Below, piece after piece: positions 1-8,456 of a stretch of DNA of 64,000 bases. Each line of letters begins with the position of its first letter. Position 1 is the stretch's first letter. The translations under genes and the position numbers were made by a program. The notes under the pieces are model-generated. The model saw only the letters and a program-made list of their open reading frames with translations, ran no database searches and had not been told where the DNA came from. Origin of the DNA: Larkinella terrae (GTDB taxonomy: Bacteria > Bacteroidota > Bacteroidia > Cytophagales > Spirosomataceae); the NCBI RefSeq assembly GCF_009668025.1, contig NZ_WJXZ01000021.1, positions 48,185 to 112,184 on the forward strand, in the 5' to 3' direction.

Positions 1-254
1 ATCTCCCGATCACTGCTGATAATAAACACATCGACGGCGTCGTGGAGGGCTAGCAGCGGCTGCGTAACTTCGAGCCGGAATCGCAGGTTTCCCACTTCTT
101 TAAAAGACAACTGCATGGCCGACTCCGTTTTCGCATTTTCGCTGATTGCTTCCGGCGTTTGAGCGCGGACGGTGTTCATCAGCAGCAGACTCATCAAGGC
201 CAGCAACAGCAAGCCCGGTTTCCGGTTTTTCAGAATGTAAATTTTCCTTTTCAT
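1..254 (-). CDS. Partial secreted protein, N-terminus only
   Basis: The reverse strand reads from an ATG at 252-254 out of the left edge of the window without a stop, giving about 84 residues. After a basic start (MKRKIYILKNRK) there is a hydrophobic stretch LLLLALMSLLLM ending at VRAQ, a typical signal peptide with a cleavage site after Ala-Gln at about residue 32. The mature part (about 50 residues visible) shows no family I recognise. It is divergent from gatB. The signal peptide is seen directly; the function is unknown and the rest lies outside the window. Confidence 0.7.
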   Translation of the reverse strand, partial: MKRKIYILKNRKPGLLLLALMSLLLMNTVRAQTPEAISENAKTESAMQLSFKEVGNLRFRLEVTQPLLALHDAVDVFIISSDRE

Positions 255-527
255 GGTTGTATTAAGTTTTAATAAATGGACAAAGTGCAATTAATTAATT
301 GGTAAATACGATCAACCTTAGAATAATATTTTGATAAATAAATTTATAACTTATTTGTATACAGTGTGTTGCCGGAAACTAACGTTCACTAAAGTTGTTT
401 TTATTATTATTGTTTATGCCGGAATTATTCAATAAAAACCGGTTTTTTACAAGTACTCCCCTGAATAGTGAAATGAGATTTTAACCGTATCTTTGCGGTT
501 TACAGTTTTATACTACAATACAGGTTC
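255..527. other. AT-rich divergent intergenic region
   Basis: This gap separates the leftward secreted-protein gene from gatB. It is clearly richer in A and T than the surrounding genes. It holds the gatB promoter box described separately and a short pyrimidine/purine mirror around 434-448 (AAAAACCGGTTTTTT). I see no further gene in it. Confidence 0.6.
488..495 (+). promoter_or_regulatory. gatB promoter -7 box TATCTTTG
   Basis: TATCTTTG matches the Bacteroidota -7 consensus TAnnTTTG exactly and lies 32 bases before the gatB ATG. No convincing -33 TTTG is visible at the usual 19-21 base spacing, so the call rests on the -7 box and position. Confidence 0.55.
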
Positions 528-2027
528 ATGGTTTCTGAAACGGCTGAAAAGACGGTATCTGCAGCGATGCTGGCCAAATACGAGTTGGTAATTGGTCTGG
601 AAGTTCACTGCCAGCTCCTGACGGCAACGAAAATCTTTGCCGCCGATTCCAATCAGTTTGGCAGCGATCCGAACACCAACATCAGCGTCATCACGCTGGG
701 GCATCCGGGCACCTTGCCCAAACTCAACCGCAAAGCCGTCGAACTGGCGGTTCGCATGGGAGTAGCCTGTCAATCAGCGATTACACAATACAATGTCTTT
801 GCCCGCAAAAACTATTTTTATCCCGACCTGCCGAAAGGTTACCAGTTGTCGCAGGATAAAACGCCGGTTTGCGTTGGGGGTCGGGTGCCGGTAAAATTTA
901 GGGACGCCAGCGGAAATCTGATCGAGAAAGCGGTTTTTCTGCACCACATTCACCTGGAAGAAGACGCCGGAAAATCGATTCACGACGGCGACTGGCATAC
1001 CTCGCTGGACTACAACCGCGCCGGAACGCCCCTGATCGAGATGGTGACCGACCCGACTATCCGCAGTGCCGAAGAAGCGGCAGCCTACCTGACCGAAGTC
1101 CGGCGGCTGGTTCGGTACCTGGATATTTGCGATGGAAATATGGAGGAAGGCTCGCTGCGTTGCGACGTGAACATTTCCGTGCGTTTGTGGGGCCAGGAAG
1201 AGTTTGGGACGAAAGTCGAGATCAAAAACATGAATTCCATCCGCAATGTGCAGCGGGCGATCGATACGGAATTCCGGCGGCAGGTCGAAACGGTTGAAAA
1301 CGGCGGAACAATTGTGCAGGAAACCCGGATGTTCGACGCTAACACGGGCCTGACGTACGGCATGCGGATGAAGGAAACGATGAACGACTACCGGTATTTT
1401 CCGGACCCGGATCTGAGCCCGGTTATTATTTCGGACGAATGGCTGTCCACTATTCGCGCCCAGATGCCCGCGTTGCCGAAAGAACGGTTTGAAAAGTTAC
1501 TGAACCACTACGGTTTGCCGGAATACGACGCGACCTTGATCGCCGATGTGAAAGAACTGGCGGATTATTTTGAAGCGGTTTGCCAGCAAACGACGAATTA
1601 TAAGGCGGTTTCCAACTGGATTATGGGCCCCGTAAAAGCCCATTTGACCGAAAAATCGCTCCGCGATGGCCAGTTTTCGCTTTCGGCCGGACGGCTGTCG
1701 GAATTGATTAATTTGGTAGATTCAGGAAAAGTAAGTTTCTCGACGGCCAGCCAGCGGATTTTTCCGGTTTTGATCGAGCAGCCGGAAAAGTCACCGGAAC
1801 AGGTGGCGCAGGAACAGAATTTGCTCCAAAACAGCAATACCGATACGTTGCAAACGTTGGTAGATGAGGTGCTGGCAGCCTGGCCCGATAAAGTAAAAGA
1901 GTACAAAAAGGGTAAAAAAGGATTGCTGGGCCTGTTTGTTGGCGAAGTAATGAAAAAATCGAAAGGCAGCGCCGACCCGAAATTGACCAATGAATTGCTG
2001 CAAAAAGCATTGTCGTCTCCGTTATAA
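528..2027 (+). CDS. gatB: Asp-tRNA(Asn)/Glu-tRNA(Gln) amidotransferase subunit B
   Basis: GatB is the tRNA-binding and kinase/transamidase subunit of the GatCAB complex, which converts Glu-tRNA(Gln) and Asp-tRNA(Asn) to the correctly charged Gln- and Asn-tRNAs in the cytoplasm. The 499-residue product carries the family landmarks GLEVHCQL near residue 23, FYPDLPKGYQ near 97, LEEDAGKS near 143 and the signature DYNRAGTPLIEMVTDP near 161, followed by a C-terminal YqeY-like helical domain from about 340. The first ATG is used here; a second Met at residue 14 (MLAKYELVIGLEVH) would give 486 residues, closer to the family norm, so the start is slightly uncertain. The next gene begins 12 bases after the stop, which suggests cotranscription. 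Confidence 0.97.
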   Translation: MVSETAEKTVSAAMLAKYELVIGLEVHCQLLTATKIFAADSNQFGSDPNTNISVITLGHPGTLPKLNRKAVELAVRMGVACQSAITQYNVFARKNYFYPDLPKGYQLSQDKTPVCVGGRVPVKFRDASGNLIEKAVFLHHIHLEEDAGKSIHDGDWHTSLDYNRAGTPLIEMVTDPTIRSAEEAAAYLTEVRRLVRYLDICDGNMEEGSLRCDVNISVRLWGQEEFGTKVEIKNMNSIRNVQRAIDTEFRRQVETVENGGTIVQETRMFDANTGLTYGMRMKETMNDYRYFPDPDLSPVIISDEWLSTIRAQMPALPKERFEKLLNHYGLPEYDATLIADVKELADYFEAVCQQTTNYKAVSNWIMGPVKAHLTEKSLRDGQFSLSAGRLSELINLVDSGKVSFSTASQRIFPVLIEQPEKSPEQVAQEQNLLQNSNTDTLQTLVDEVLAAWPDKVKEYKKGKKGLLGLFVGEVMKKSKGSADPKLTNELLQKALSSPL

Positions 2028-2039
2028 CAGTCAGGGAAA

Positions 2040-3188
2040 ATGAAAACAAATCGGATTGGATTCGTCGTTTTAATGGGCCTGGCGATGCCGCTGGCGGTTT
2101 TGGCCCAGACTGCCGGTAAAGAATTTACGGTAAGTGGTACGGTGCAAAACGCCAAACCGGGCAGTAAAGCGTACCTGGAAACCAACGAACAGATTTCGCG
2201 AAAGATTGACTCCGCCCAGATCGACGCTTCAGGAAAATTCGCCCTGAAAGGCCGTGAATTGAACGGCGGGAGTTTTTATAAACTGAATCTGGGCAACGGG
2301 CAGGTGTCGAGTTTGTTGGTAGAAGGCGGTGAAAATCTGACGGTTATGGCCGACGCCAACGATAAAAGCAAGACACAGGTAACGGGCTCCGTTAACATGG
2401 AGTTTTACCCGAAAATTGTGGCCATCGACACCGAAATGCGGGAAAAGCACAAGGTTTGGCAGAAACGGGCCGCGGCAGCCGCGCAGAAAGACGATTTCAA
2501 AGCCGGTCAGGCCATCGATCAGGAAGTAGTTACCGAAAATCAGAAGGTGATCGAAACCGTCAAGGCGATGATTCCGCAGATGGGTACGGCGAGCGTGGCC
2601 ATGATCGCCCTGAAATATTTGGATCCGAAAGAGCATTTTGCCCTGTACGAATCGCTGGCGCAAAAAATGCAGGAGGCCAACAAAACCGGTAAGCAGGTAA
2701 CGGCTTTTATCGATTTTGTGAAAACGATGAAGGCGGAGCAAAGCGCGCAGGCCAATCAGGTCGCCGTGGTGGAAGGCGCTACGGCACCGGATGTTACGCT
2801 GGAAAATGCGGAAGGCAAGGCGATTAGCCTTTCGTCGTTGCGGGGCAAATACGTGCTGATCGATTTCTGGGCGTCGTGGTGCGGGCCGTGTCGGCAGGAA
2901 AACCCGAATGTGGTTCGGATGTATAACAAATACAAGGAAAAGGGATTTGAAGTTTATAGTATCTCCCTCGACGACAGCCGGGACAAATGGCTGAAAGCTG
3001 TTCAGACCGACGGCATGATCTGGACCAACGTGCTGGGCAAAAAGAACGGAGCTTCCCCCGTAGCCATTCAATATTCAATTCAGGTCATTCCGACCACTTT
3101 TTTGCTGGATAAAGAAGGACGAATCATCGCCAAAAACCTCCGTGGCCCGGCGCTGGAGCAAAAACTCGGCGAAATTCTGGATAAATAA
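2040..3188 (+). CDS. TlpA-like thiol-disulfide oxidoreductase with N-terminal DUF4369-like domain
   Basis: The 382-residue protein has a signal peptide (residues 1-22, ending VLAQ), a beta-rich N-terminal domain of the DUF4369 kind (about 25-120), a lysine- and alanine-rich helical linker, and a C-terminal AhpC/TSA-thioredoxin fold domain (about 245-382). The redox motif WCGPC sits at residues 280-284 and the cis-Pro region VIPTTFLLD follows near 352. Proteins with this layout are common in Bacteroidota, where they are exported and thought to reduce disulfides in the periplasm, for example in cytochrome maturation; the substrate here is unknown. It follows gatB by 12 bases. Confidence 0.88.
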   Translation: MKTNRIGFVVLMGLAMPLAVLAQTAGKEFTVSGTVQNAKPGSKAYLETNEQISRKIDSAQIDASGKFALKGRELNGGSFYKLNLGNGQVSSLLVEGGENLTVMADANDKSKTQVTGSVNMEFYPKIVAIDTEMREKHKVWQKRAAAAAQKDDFKAGQAIDQEVVTENQKVIETVKAMIPQMGTASVAMIALKYLDPKEHFALYESLAQKMQEANKTGKQVTAFIDFVKTMKAEQSAQANQVAVVEGATAPDVTLENAEGKAISLSSLRGKYVLIDFWASWCGPCRQENPNVVRMYNKYKEKGFEVYSISLDDSRDKWLKAVQTDGMIWTNVLGKKNGASPVAIQYSIQVIPTTFLLDKEGRIIAKNLRGPALEQKLGEILDK

Positions 3189-3193
3189 GTAAA

Positions 3194-3287
3194 AGTTTAC
3201 GGTATTCGGTTTTCTGTTTACGGTGGCTAACGCACGCTTTTAGAATGCGTCAGCCTACCGAAAACCGTAAACTGAAAACCATAAACT
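3194..3287. repeat. Imperfect inverted repeat built from short GTTTACGGT-like units
   Basis: The left half carries two copies of GTTTACGGT (3195-3203 and 3216-3224) and the right half mirrors them with CCGTAAACTGAAAACC and ATAAACTGAAAACC. The arms are roughly 45 bases and meet around 3238-3243. Near the tip lie GGCTAACGCACGC (3224-3236) and the reverse complement of GGCTGACGCAT (3245-3255); the same GGCTGACGCAT 11-mer recurs in the loop of the element at 45902-45978. It separates two genes on the same strand (TlpA-like and proC). Confidence 0.75.
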
Positions 3288-3302
3288 GAAAACCCACTGA
3301 AA

Positions 3303-4106
3303 ATGAAGATTGCTATTGTCGGTTGCGGCAACATGGGGATGGCTTTTGCCAAATCCTTTTTGCAATATGATCTGGTAAAAAAAGACGACCTGCTGTTAAT
3401 TGAAAAAAGCGCGGATCGCTCCGAAGCGTTAAAAGCTGAAAAAACCGGGGTTGTGGTCGATACGATCAGTGCCCGCATTTCGGATTCGGATTTGATCATC
3501 TTATCCGTTAAACCTCAGGATTTTAGTAGTTTGCAGGAAGCCTTGCGGGAAACCATTCAGCCGCAACAGGTGGTGTTGTCGATCATGGCTGGGATTCCGA
3601 TTGCGACCATTCAGGAGAAGCTGAACCACCGGCTGGTGATCCGCGCGATGCCCAACACCCCCGCGATGCTCGGCATGGGTATTACCGGTTTTACGGCCGC
3701 CAAAGAAGTGGACCTGAACAACCTGCGGAAAGTCGAAAACCTGATTAATGCGACGGGCCGGTCGATTTTTCTGGAAGACGAAACGATGCTCGATGCCGTC
3801 ACGGCACTGAGCGGCAGCGGCCCGGCCTACTTTTACTACCTCGTTAAAGCGATGGTCGAGGCCGGAAAGCAGATGGGCTTCGATGATTCGGTGGCTTCGC
3901 TGCTCGTCAAGCAAACGATGCTGGGCGCTTTCCACCTGATCAACAATGCCGACAAATCACTGGACGACCTGATCAAAGCCGTCGCGTCCAAAGGCGGCAC
4001 GACCGAAGCGGCCCTGAAACGGTTTGAAGAAGGCGAACTGGCCGATACGCTGATTGCGGGCATCAAAGCCGCCCAAACCCGCGCTACGGAGCTTAGCAAA
4101 TCATAA
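3303..4106 (+). CDS. proC: Pyrroline-5-carboxylate reductase
   Basis: ProC carries out the last step of proline synthesis, the NAD(P)H-dependent reduction of 1-pyrroline-5-carboxylate. The 267-residue protein starts with the Rossmann motif IVGCGNMG (residues 5-12), has the conserved AMPNTPA around 115-121, and the C-terminal dimerisation signature ALSGSGPAYFYYL at 168-180. Length is normal for the family. The gene overlaps the beginning of an inverted repeat that separates it from the convergent purB. Confidence 0.96.
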   Translation: MKIAIVGCGNMGMAFAKSFLQYDLVKKDDLLLIEKSADRSEALKAEKTGVVVDTISARISDSDLIILSVKPQDFSSLQEALRETIQPQQVVLSIMAGIPIATIQEKLNHRLVIRAMPNTPAMLGMGITGFTAAKEVDLNNLRKVENLINATGRSIFLEDETMLDAVTALSGSGPAYFYYLVKAMVEAGKQMGFDDSVASLLVKQTMLGAFHLINNADKSLDDLIKAVASKGGTTEAALKRFEEGELADTLIAGIKAAQTRATELSKS

Positions 4107-4202
4107 CCCTGACAGCGGCTGAAAGCCCTGTCAGCGGTTTTAGCAGTTTAGCTCAAACTATAAATTCAACCGCTGACAGGGCCTTTGGCCGCTGTCAGGG
4201 TT
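4105..4202. repeat. Mirrored double hairpin between proC and purB
   Basis: Two 35-base arms (4105-4139 and 4168-4202) are inverted copies with a few mismatches in the middle, separated by a 28-base AT-rich spacer. Each arm folds on itself through CTGACAG and CTGTCAG. The left arm begins inside the proC stop codon and the right arm ends just before the purB stop, so the element fills the whole convergent gap. It probably serves as a bidirectional terminator; its modular build suggests a dispersed repeat rather than a simple terminator. Confidence 0.8.
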
Positions 4203-4205
4203 TGG

Positions 4206-5546
4206 TTAGATCCCGGTATACGTATACGGCGTAATCGCCCGCAGTTCGGTTTTTACGGAATCCGAAACATTCAGGCCGTCGATAAACCGGGCAATCGTTT
4301 CGGCGGTGATTTTCTCGTTGGTACGGGTCAAGTCCTTCAGCGCTTCGTACGGTTTGGGGTAGCCTTCGCGCCGGAGAATGGTCTGGATGCCCTCGGCGAC
4401 CACGGCCCAGTTGTCTTCCAGATCGGCACGAAGGGCGGCTTCGTTCAGTTGAATTTTGCCCAATCCTTTCAAAAGTGATTTCAGCGCAATAACCGAATGC
4501 GCAAACGGAACGCCCAGATTCCGCAAAACCGTGGAGTCGGTCAGGTCGCGTTGCAGCCGCGAAATCGGTAGTTTTGCCGACAGATGCTCAAACAGCGCAT
4601 TCGCGATGCCCAGATTTCCTTCCGAATTTTCGAAATCAATCGGATTGACTTTGTGCGGCATCGCCGACGAACCCACTTCGCCCGCTTTGATCTGCTGCTT
4701 GAAGTAATTCATCGAAATATATGCCCACATATCCCGGTTGAGGTCGATCAGAATGGTATTCAGGCGTTTGAACGCATCGAGCGTGGCCGCCAGCATGTCG
4801 TAATGCTCGATCTGGGTGGTGTTCTGGCTGCGTTCCAGTCCCAGTTTTTCCACAAATCCGTCGCCAAACGATTTCCAGTCGACATCAGGATAGGCCACGT
4901 TGTGGGCGTTAAAATTACCGGTTGCACCACCAAATTTAGCCGCAGCCGGTATGTCCGTCAGCATAAAAAGCTGTTTCTCAATTCGTTCGCAAAAAACCAG
5001 AAGCTCTTTGCCCAGCCGCGTGGGTGAGGCCGGTTGGCCGTGGGTCCGCGCCAGCATCGGTATGGTTTTCCACTTTTCCGCCAGTTCCTGCAATTTCATG
5101 AACACTTCCCGGTATTGCGGCTCAATTTCGGTTTCCAGCGCATCGCTCAGCAGCAGCGGAGTCGCCGTGTTGTTGATATCCTGCGAGGTCAGCCCAAAAT
5201 GGATGAATTCGAGGGAACTGGCGATGTTCAGATCCGTCAGTTTTTCCTTGATAAAGTATTCGACGGCCTTTACATCGTGGTTGGTTTCGCGCTCGATCTC
5301 CTTCACCCGCAGCGCGTCGGCTTCCGTAAAATTCTCGTACAAGGCGCGTAATTTCGGAAAAACCGCCCGATCGATGTCTTTCAGTTGAGGAAGTGGTAGT
5401 TCGCAGAGGTCGATAAAATACTCAATTTCGACCCGAATGCGGTAGCGAATGAGTCCCCATTCCGAAAAATAAGGGGCCAATGATTCGATCTGACGCCGGT
5501 AACGGCCATCAATGGGAGAAACTGCGGTAAGCGCGGAAAGTTGCAT
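4206..5546 (-). CDS. purB: Adenylosuccinate lyase
   Basis: PurB cleaves SAICAR and adenylosuccinate, releasing fumarate, in purine synthesis. The 446-residue protein opens with LSALTAVSPIDGRY, shows TSQDINNTA near 120, RTHGQPASPT at 167-176 and the fumarase/aspartase superfamily signature SSAMPHKVNPIDFE at about 293-306. I place the start at the ATG at 5544-5546: a longer reading would begin with TTG at 5567, inside a perfect TAnnTTTG promoter box, and so cannot be translated from that promoter. It is convergent with proC. Confidence 0.96.
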   Translation of the reverse strand: MQLSALTAVSPIDGRYRRQIESLAPYFSEWGLIRYRIRVEIEYFIDLCELPLPQLKDIDRAVFPKLRALYENFTEADALRVKEIERETNHDVKAVEYFIKEKLTDLNIASSLEFIHFGLTSQDINNTATPLLLSDALETEIEPQYREVFMKLQELAEKWKTIPMLARTHGQPASPTRLGKELLVFCERIEKQLFMLTDIPAAAKFGGATGNFNAHNVAYPDVDWKSFGDGFVEKLGLERSQNTTQIEHYDMLAATLDAFKRLNTILIDLNRDMWAYISMNYFKQQIKAGEVGSSAMPHKVNPIDFENSEGNLGIANALFEHLSAKLPISRLQRDLTDSTVLRNLGVPFAHSVIALKSLLKGLGKIQLNEAALRADLEDNWAVVAEGIQTILRREGYPKPYEALKDLTRTNEKITAETIARFIDGLNVSDSVKTELRAITPYTYTGI

Positions 5547-5564
5547 AGGCGAAAAAAGAAACCG

Positions 5565-5572
5565 CAAAGTTA
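5565..5572 (-). promoter_or_regulatory. purB promoter -7 box TAACTTTG
   Basis: On the reverse strand TAACTTTG matches the Bacteroidota TAnnTTTG box exactly and lies 18 bases before the purB ATG, implying a very short leader. The -33 position holds only a weak GGTTTC. Confidence 0.6.
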
Positions 5573-5699
5573 ACGGAACCGCCCGAAACCATTCTCCAGA
5601 ATAATTAAAATTCCTGTATATTGGCGGCTTTATAACAGAACGAATATTTTATTGACTTTATAGAGCTTCGTACTTTTCCTAAACCCATTCTTCTTTTGT

Positions 5700-6425
5700 A
5701 TGCAACTTTCTCCCTTCCTCGGTGAACTGGTCGGAACTTTGGTATTGATTTTATTGGGCGATGGCGTTGTCGCCAATGTGGTGCTGAAACAGACCAAAGG
5801 CGAATCGTCCGGCTGGATTGTCATTACCACCGGCTGGGCGTTTGCCGTGACGATGGGCGTTTTTGTCGCCAAAGTGTTCGGGAGTATCGATGCGCATTTG
5901 AATCCGGCGGTCACGGTGGCTTTTGCTGTCGCCACCGGCGATTTCAGTAAAATGGCCAGTTACATTCCCGCTCAGTTGATCGGCGCTTTTTTGGGCGCGG
6001 TGCTGGTCTGGCTTCAGTATTTACCGCATTGGGCCGCCACGCCCGATCCGGGCGCGAAGCTGGCGGTTTTTTCCACCGGCCCTGCAATCCGTCATCCACT
6101 CGGTAATGTCATTAGCGAAACCATCGGCACTATCGCGCTCATCATCGGCATCGCGGGTATTTCGGCCAAAGCCCTCGGAACCATCGCCATTGGCTTAGGG
6201 CCTTACCTGGTCGGCGTACTGGTCTGGAGCATCGGTCTGTCGCTGGGCGGCACCACGGGTTATGCCATTAATCCCGCCCGCGATCTGGGCCCGCGGATTG
6301 CGCACGCAATTTTGCCGATTCCCAACAAAGGCTCGTCGGATTGGGGGTATGCCTGGGTGCCCATCGTCGGCCCGGTTCTCGGGGCGGTTTTGGGCGGTTT
6401 ACTCATTCGGTGGTACGCCTTATAA
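5700..6425 (+). CDS. glpF: Aquaporin family glycerol uptake facilitator
   Basis: This 241-residue MIP-family channel has six predicted membrane segments and the two half-helix motifs NPA at 68-70 (HLNPAVT) and NPA at 191-193 (AINPARDLGPR). The Asp after the second NPAR is typical of aquaglyceroporins such as GlpF and distinguishes them from strict water channels, so glycerol or similar small polyols are the likely substrates; this is inferred. No glycerol kinase gene is adjacent. It is convergent with bioA, whose stop codon is 8 bases away. Confidence 0.87.
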   Translation: MQLSPFLGELVGTLVLILLGDGVVANVVLKQTKGESSGWIVITTGWAFAVTMGVFVAKVFGSIDAHLNPAVTVAFAVATGDFSKMASYIPAQLIGAFLGAVLVWLQYLPHWAATPDPGAKLAVFSTGPAIRHPLGNVISETIGTIALIIGIAGISAKALGTIAIGLGPYLVGVLVWSIGLSLGGTTGYAINPARDLGPRIAHAILPIPNKGSSDWGYAWVPIVGPVLGAVLGGLLIRWYAL

Positions 6426-6433
6426 GGGCGGTT

Positions 6434-7759
6434 TTACGATTGGTTCAACTGCTTGAGTAATTTCCCAACAGCAGCATAAACCGTATCCAACTGTTCGTCC
6501 GTGATGCAATACGGGGGAAAAATATACAGCACATTCCCCAAAGGCCGCATCAAAACCCCTTCGTTGAGCAGAAACTGGTAGGCCACATCCCGGATGTTGC
6601 TGAAATAAGACCGGCTTGCGTCGCCCACATCCAGATCGAACGCCAGAATCGTCCCCTGCTGGCGGATGTTTTTTACACCCGGTTTTTGCTTCAACTGTTC
6701 CGCAAAAACCGCATGCCGATGGGCGATGCGCTGAATAGCTACCTGCGTTTCGTCGGAAAGCAACAGATCCAGGCTGGCCAGTGCCGCCGTACAGGCCAGT
6801 GGATTGGCCGTGAAGGAGTGTCCGTGGAAAAGCGTTTTGTGTTTGTTGCTGGAGAGAAAAGCGTCGTAAATTTCTTTCGTACAGGTCGTAACGCCCAGCG
6901 CCATGGTTCCACCCGTCAGCCCTTTCGACAAACTCATCAAATCCGGTTGTTCGCTCAGGTAATGAGATGCGAACAATTTGCCGGTTCGGCCAAAACCGGT
7001 CATGACTTCGTCGGTAATGATCAGCGCCCCGTGGCTCCGGGCCAGGCTCATGAGTTGATTCAGAATTTCCGGCGCGTACATGACCATACCACCCGATCCC
7101 TGCACCAGCGGTTCTACGATAAAAGCCGCGACTTCGTCACTTAACAGGGCCTGCAACTGCTCCAAAGCCGCCTGTTCCTGACCCGGAGCGGGGGCCGGAA
7201 TGTATTCCACATCGAACAGAAAGGGGACAAACGGAGCCGTAAAAGCACTGCGTCCACTCACCGCCATCGCTCCGAAGGTGTCGCCGTGGTAGGCATCGTC
7301 CAGCGCAATTACTTTCCGGCGCGGTTTTCCGAGGTTGTGCCAGTATTGAAATGCCATTTTGAGCGCCACTTCCACCGCCGTCGAGCCGTTGTCGGAATAG
7401 AAAATCCGGTTCTGGTTTTTCGGCAAAATCGTTAGTAAGCGCTCCGCCAGTTCGACGGCCGGCTGATGGGTAAAACCGGCAAAAATGACGTGCTCGAGTG
7501 TCTGAAGCTGTTTCGCGACCTTTTCGGCAATGTACGGATGGCTGTGTCCGTGAATGGTAACCCACCACGACGAAACCGCATCGATGTACGTTTTTCCATC
7601 CTCAGCAAATAACAAAGTGCCTTCGCCCCGCACAATCGGAATGGGCAGGGGAGCGGTTTGCATTTGCGTAAAAGGGTGCCAGATCACGGTCTGGTCGCGT
7701 TCACTCAAACCCGCAAAGTCTTCAAGACCTTGCGGGTTTTGTTCCTCTTTAACCTGCAT
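6434..7759 (-). CDS. bioA: Adenosylmethionine-8-amino-7-oxononanoate aminotransferase
   Basis: BioA transfers the amino group of S-adenosylmethionine to KAPA, giving DAPA, in biotin synthesis. The PLP fold-type I protein has SSWW at 63-66, GSTAVE near 125, DEVMTGFGRTG at 250-260 and the PLP lysine in SLSKGLTGG (K279). The ATG at 7757-7759 gives 441 residues, the family norm; a longer in-frame reading runs back into bioD. This start overlaps the end of bioD by 11 bases (bases ATGCAGGTTAA contain both the start and the bioD stop), so the two are translationally coupled. Last gene of the leftward bioF-bioD-bioA operon. Confidence 0.96.
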   Translation of the reverse strand: MQVKEEQNPQGLEDFAGLSERDQTVIWHPFTQMQTAPLPIPIVRGEGTLLFAEDGKTYIDAVSSWWVTIHGHSHPYIAEKVAKQLQTLEHVIFAGFTHQPAVELAERLLTILPKNQNRIFYSDNGSTAVEVALKMAFQYWHNLGKPRRKVIALDDAYHGDTFGAMAVSGRSAFTAPFVPFLFDVEYIPAPAPGQEQAALEQLQALLSDEVAAFIVEPLVQGSGGMVMYAPEILNQLMSLARSHGALIITDEVMTGFGRTGKLFASHYLSEQPDLMSLSKGLTGGTMALGVTTCTKEIYDAFLSSNKHKTLFHGHSFTANPLACTAALASLDLLLSDETQVAIQRIAHRHAVFAEQLKQKPGVKNIRQQGTILAFDLDVGDASRSYFSNIRDVAYQFLLNEGVLMRPLGNVLYIFPPYCITDEQLDTVYAAVGKLLKQLNQS

Positions 7760-8381
7760 AAATTTCTTCCAGTAAAGCACGCATTTTGGTTGCGTACTGA
7801 CTAACAAAATCATTCGTAACGCCGGTTTTCCACTCAATCCGTCCGAAACTGCGTAAACCGGTATAATTGACAATAAAATCCTCCGATGTCGGCGTTGCTG
7901 GTCCGTTAAAAACCAGGCCGAGGATCGGAATGCCGCGCCGTTGTAATGCTTCGACCGACAACAAGGTGTGATTAATACTTCCCAGATAATGTTTGGAAAC
8001 CAGCAAAACCGGCAGGTTCAGTTGCTGCACCAGGTCAATATTCAGATCACGATCGTTCAGCGGGACCAGCAAACCGCCCGCCAGCTCGACCACCAGGTGA
8101 TTGGAGGTTTTGGGTAACTGAAATGCGGGAAGCGAAATTTCAACCCCATCAATGGCAGCTGCCGCGTGGGGCGATAAGGGTTCGCGGAGTCGGTACGTTT
8201 CCGGGTGAAACCGGGTAACGGAATTGGAGATGAGTCGCCGGACGGTTTCGGTATCCGAGTCTTCCAAAGCCCCGGATTGCACCGGTTTCCAGTAATCGGC
8301 CTGTAGGGCCTCCACCACAATGGATGAGACGACGGTTTTGCCGATTTCGGTACCAATTCCGGCAATAATCAATTTACGCAT
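7749..8381 (-). CDS. bioD: Dethiobiotin synthetase
   Basis: BioD closes the ureido ring of dethiobiotin from DAPA, CO2 and ATP. The 210-residue protein begins with the family P-loop variant GIGTEIGKT (residues 8-16), has the conserved YWKPVQSG near 30 and ELAGGLLVP near 99 for nucleotide and substrate binding. Start ATG at 8379-8381. It lies 75 bases after bioF, with a small dyad repeat between, and overlaps bioA. Confidence 0.95.
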   Translation of the reverse strand: MRKLIIAGIGTEIGKTVVSSIVVEALQADYWKPVQSGALEDSDTETVRRLISNSVTRFHPETYRLREPLSPHAAAAIDGVEISLPAFQLPKTSNHLVVELAGGLLVPLNDRDLNIDLVQQLNLPVLLVSKHYLGSINHTLLSVEALQRRGIPILGLVFNGPATPTSEDFIVNYTGLRSFGRIEWKTGVTNDFVSQYATKMRALLEEIYAG

Positions 8382-8413
8382 CTGTTGACAAGTTTGATAG
8401 GAACAAGGATTCG

Positions 8414-8437
8414 ACGGATTTACACGGATAAATCCGT
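8414..8437. repeat. Short inverted repeat between bioF and bioD
   Basis: ACGGATTT (8414-8421) and AAATCCGT (8430-8437) form an 8-base perfect stem around ACACGGAT. It lies inside the operon, so it may be a dispersed repeat or a mild transcript-processing site. I recall similar ATCCGTGTAAATCCGT motifs from other Cytophagales genomes; this is recollection, not a search result. Confidence 0.5.
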
Positions 8438-8456
8438 TTTAATTCGTTTAATCTGT

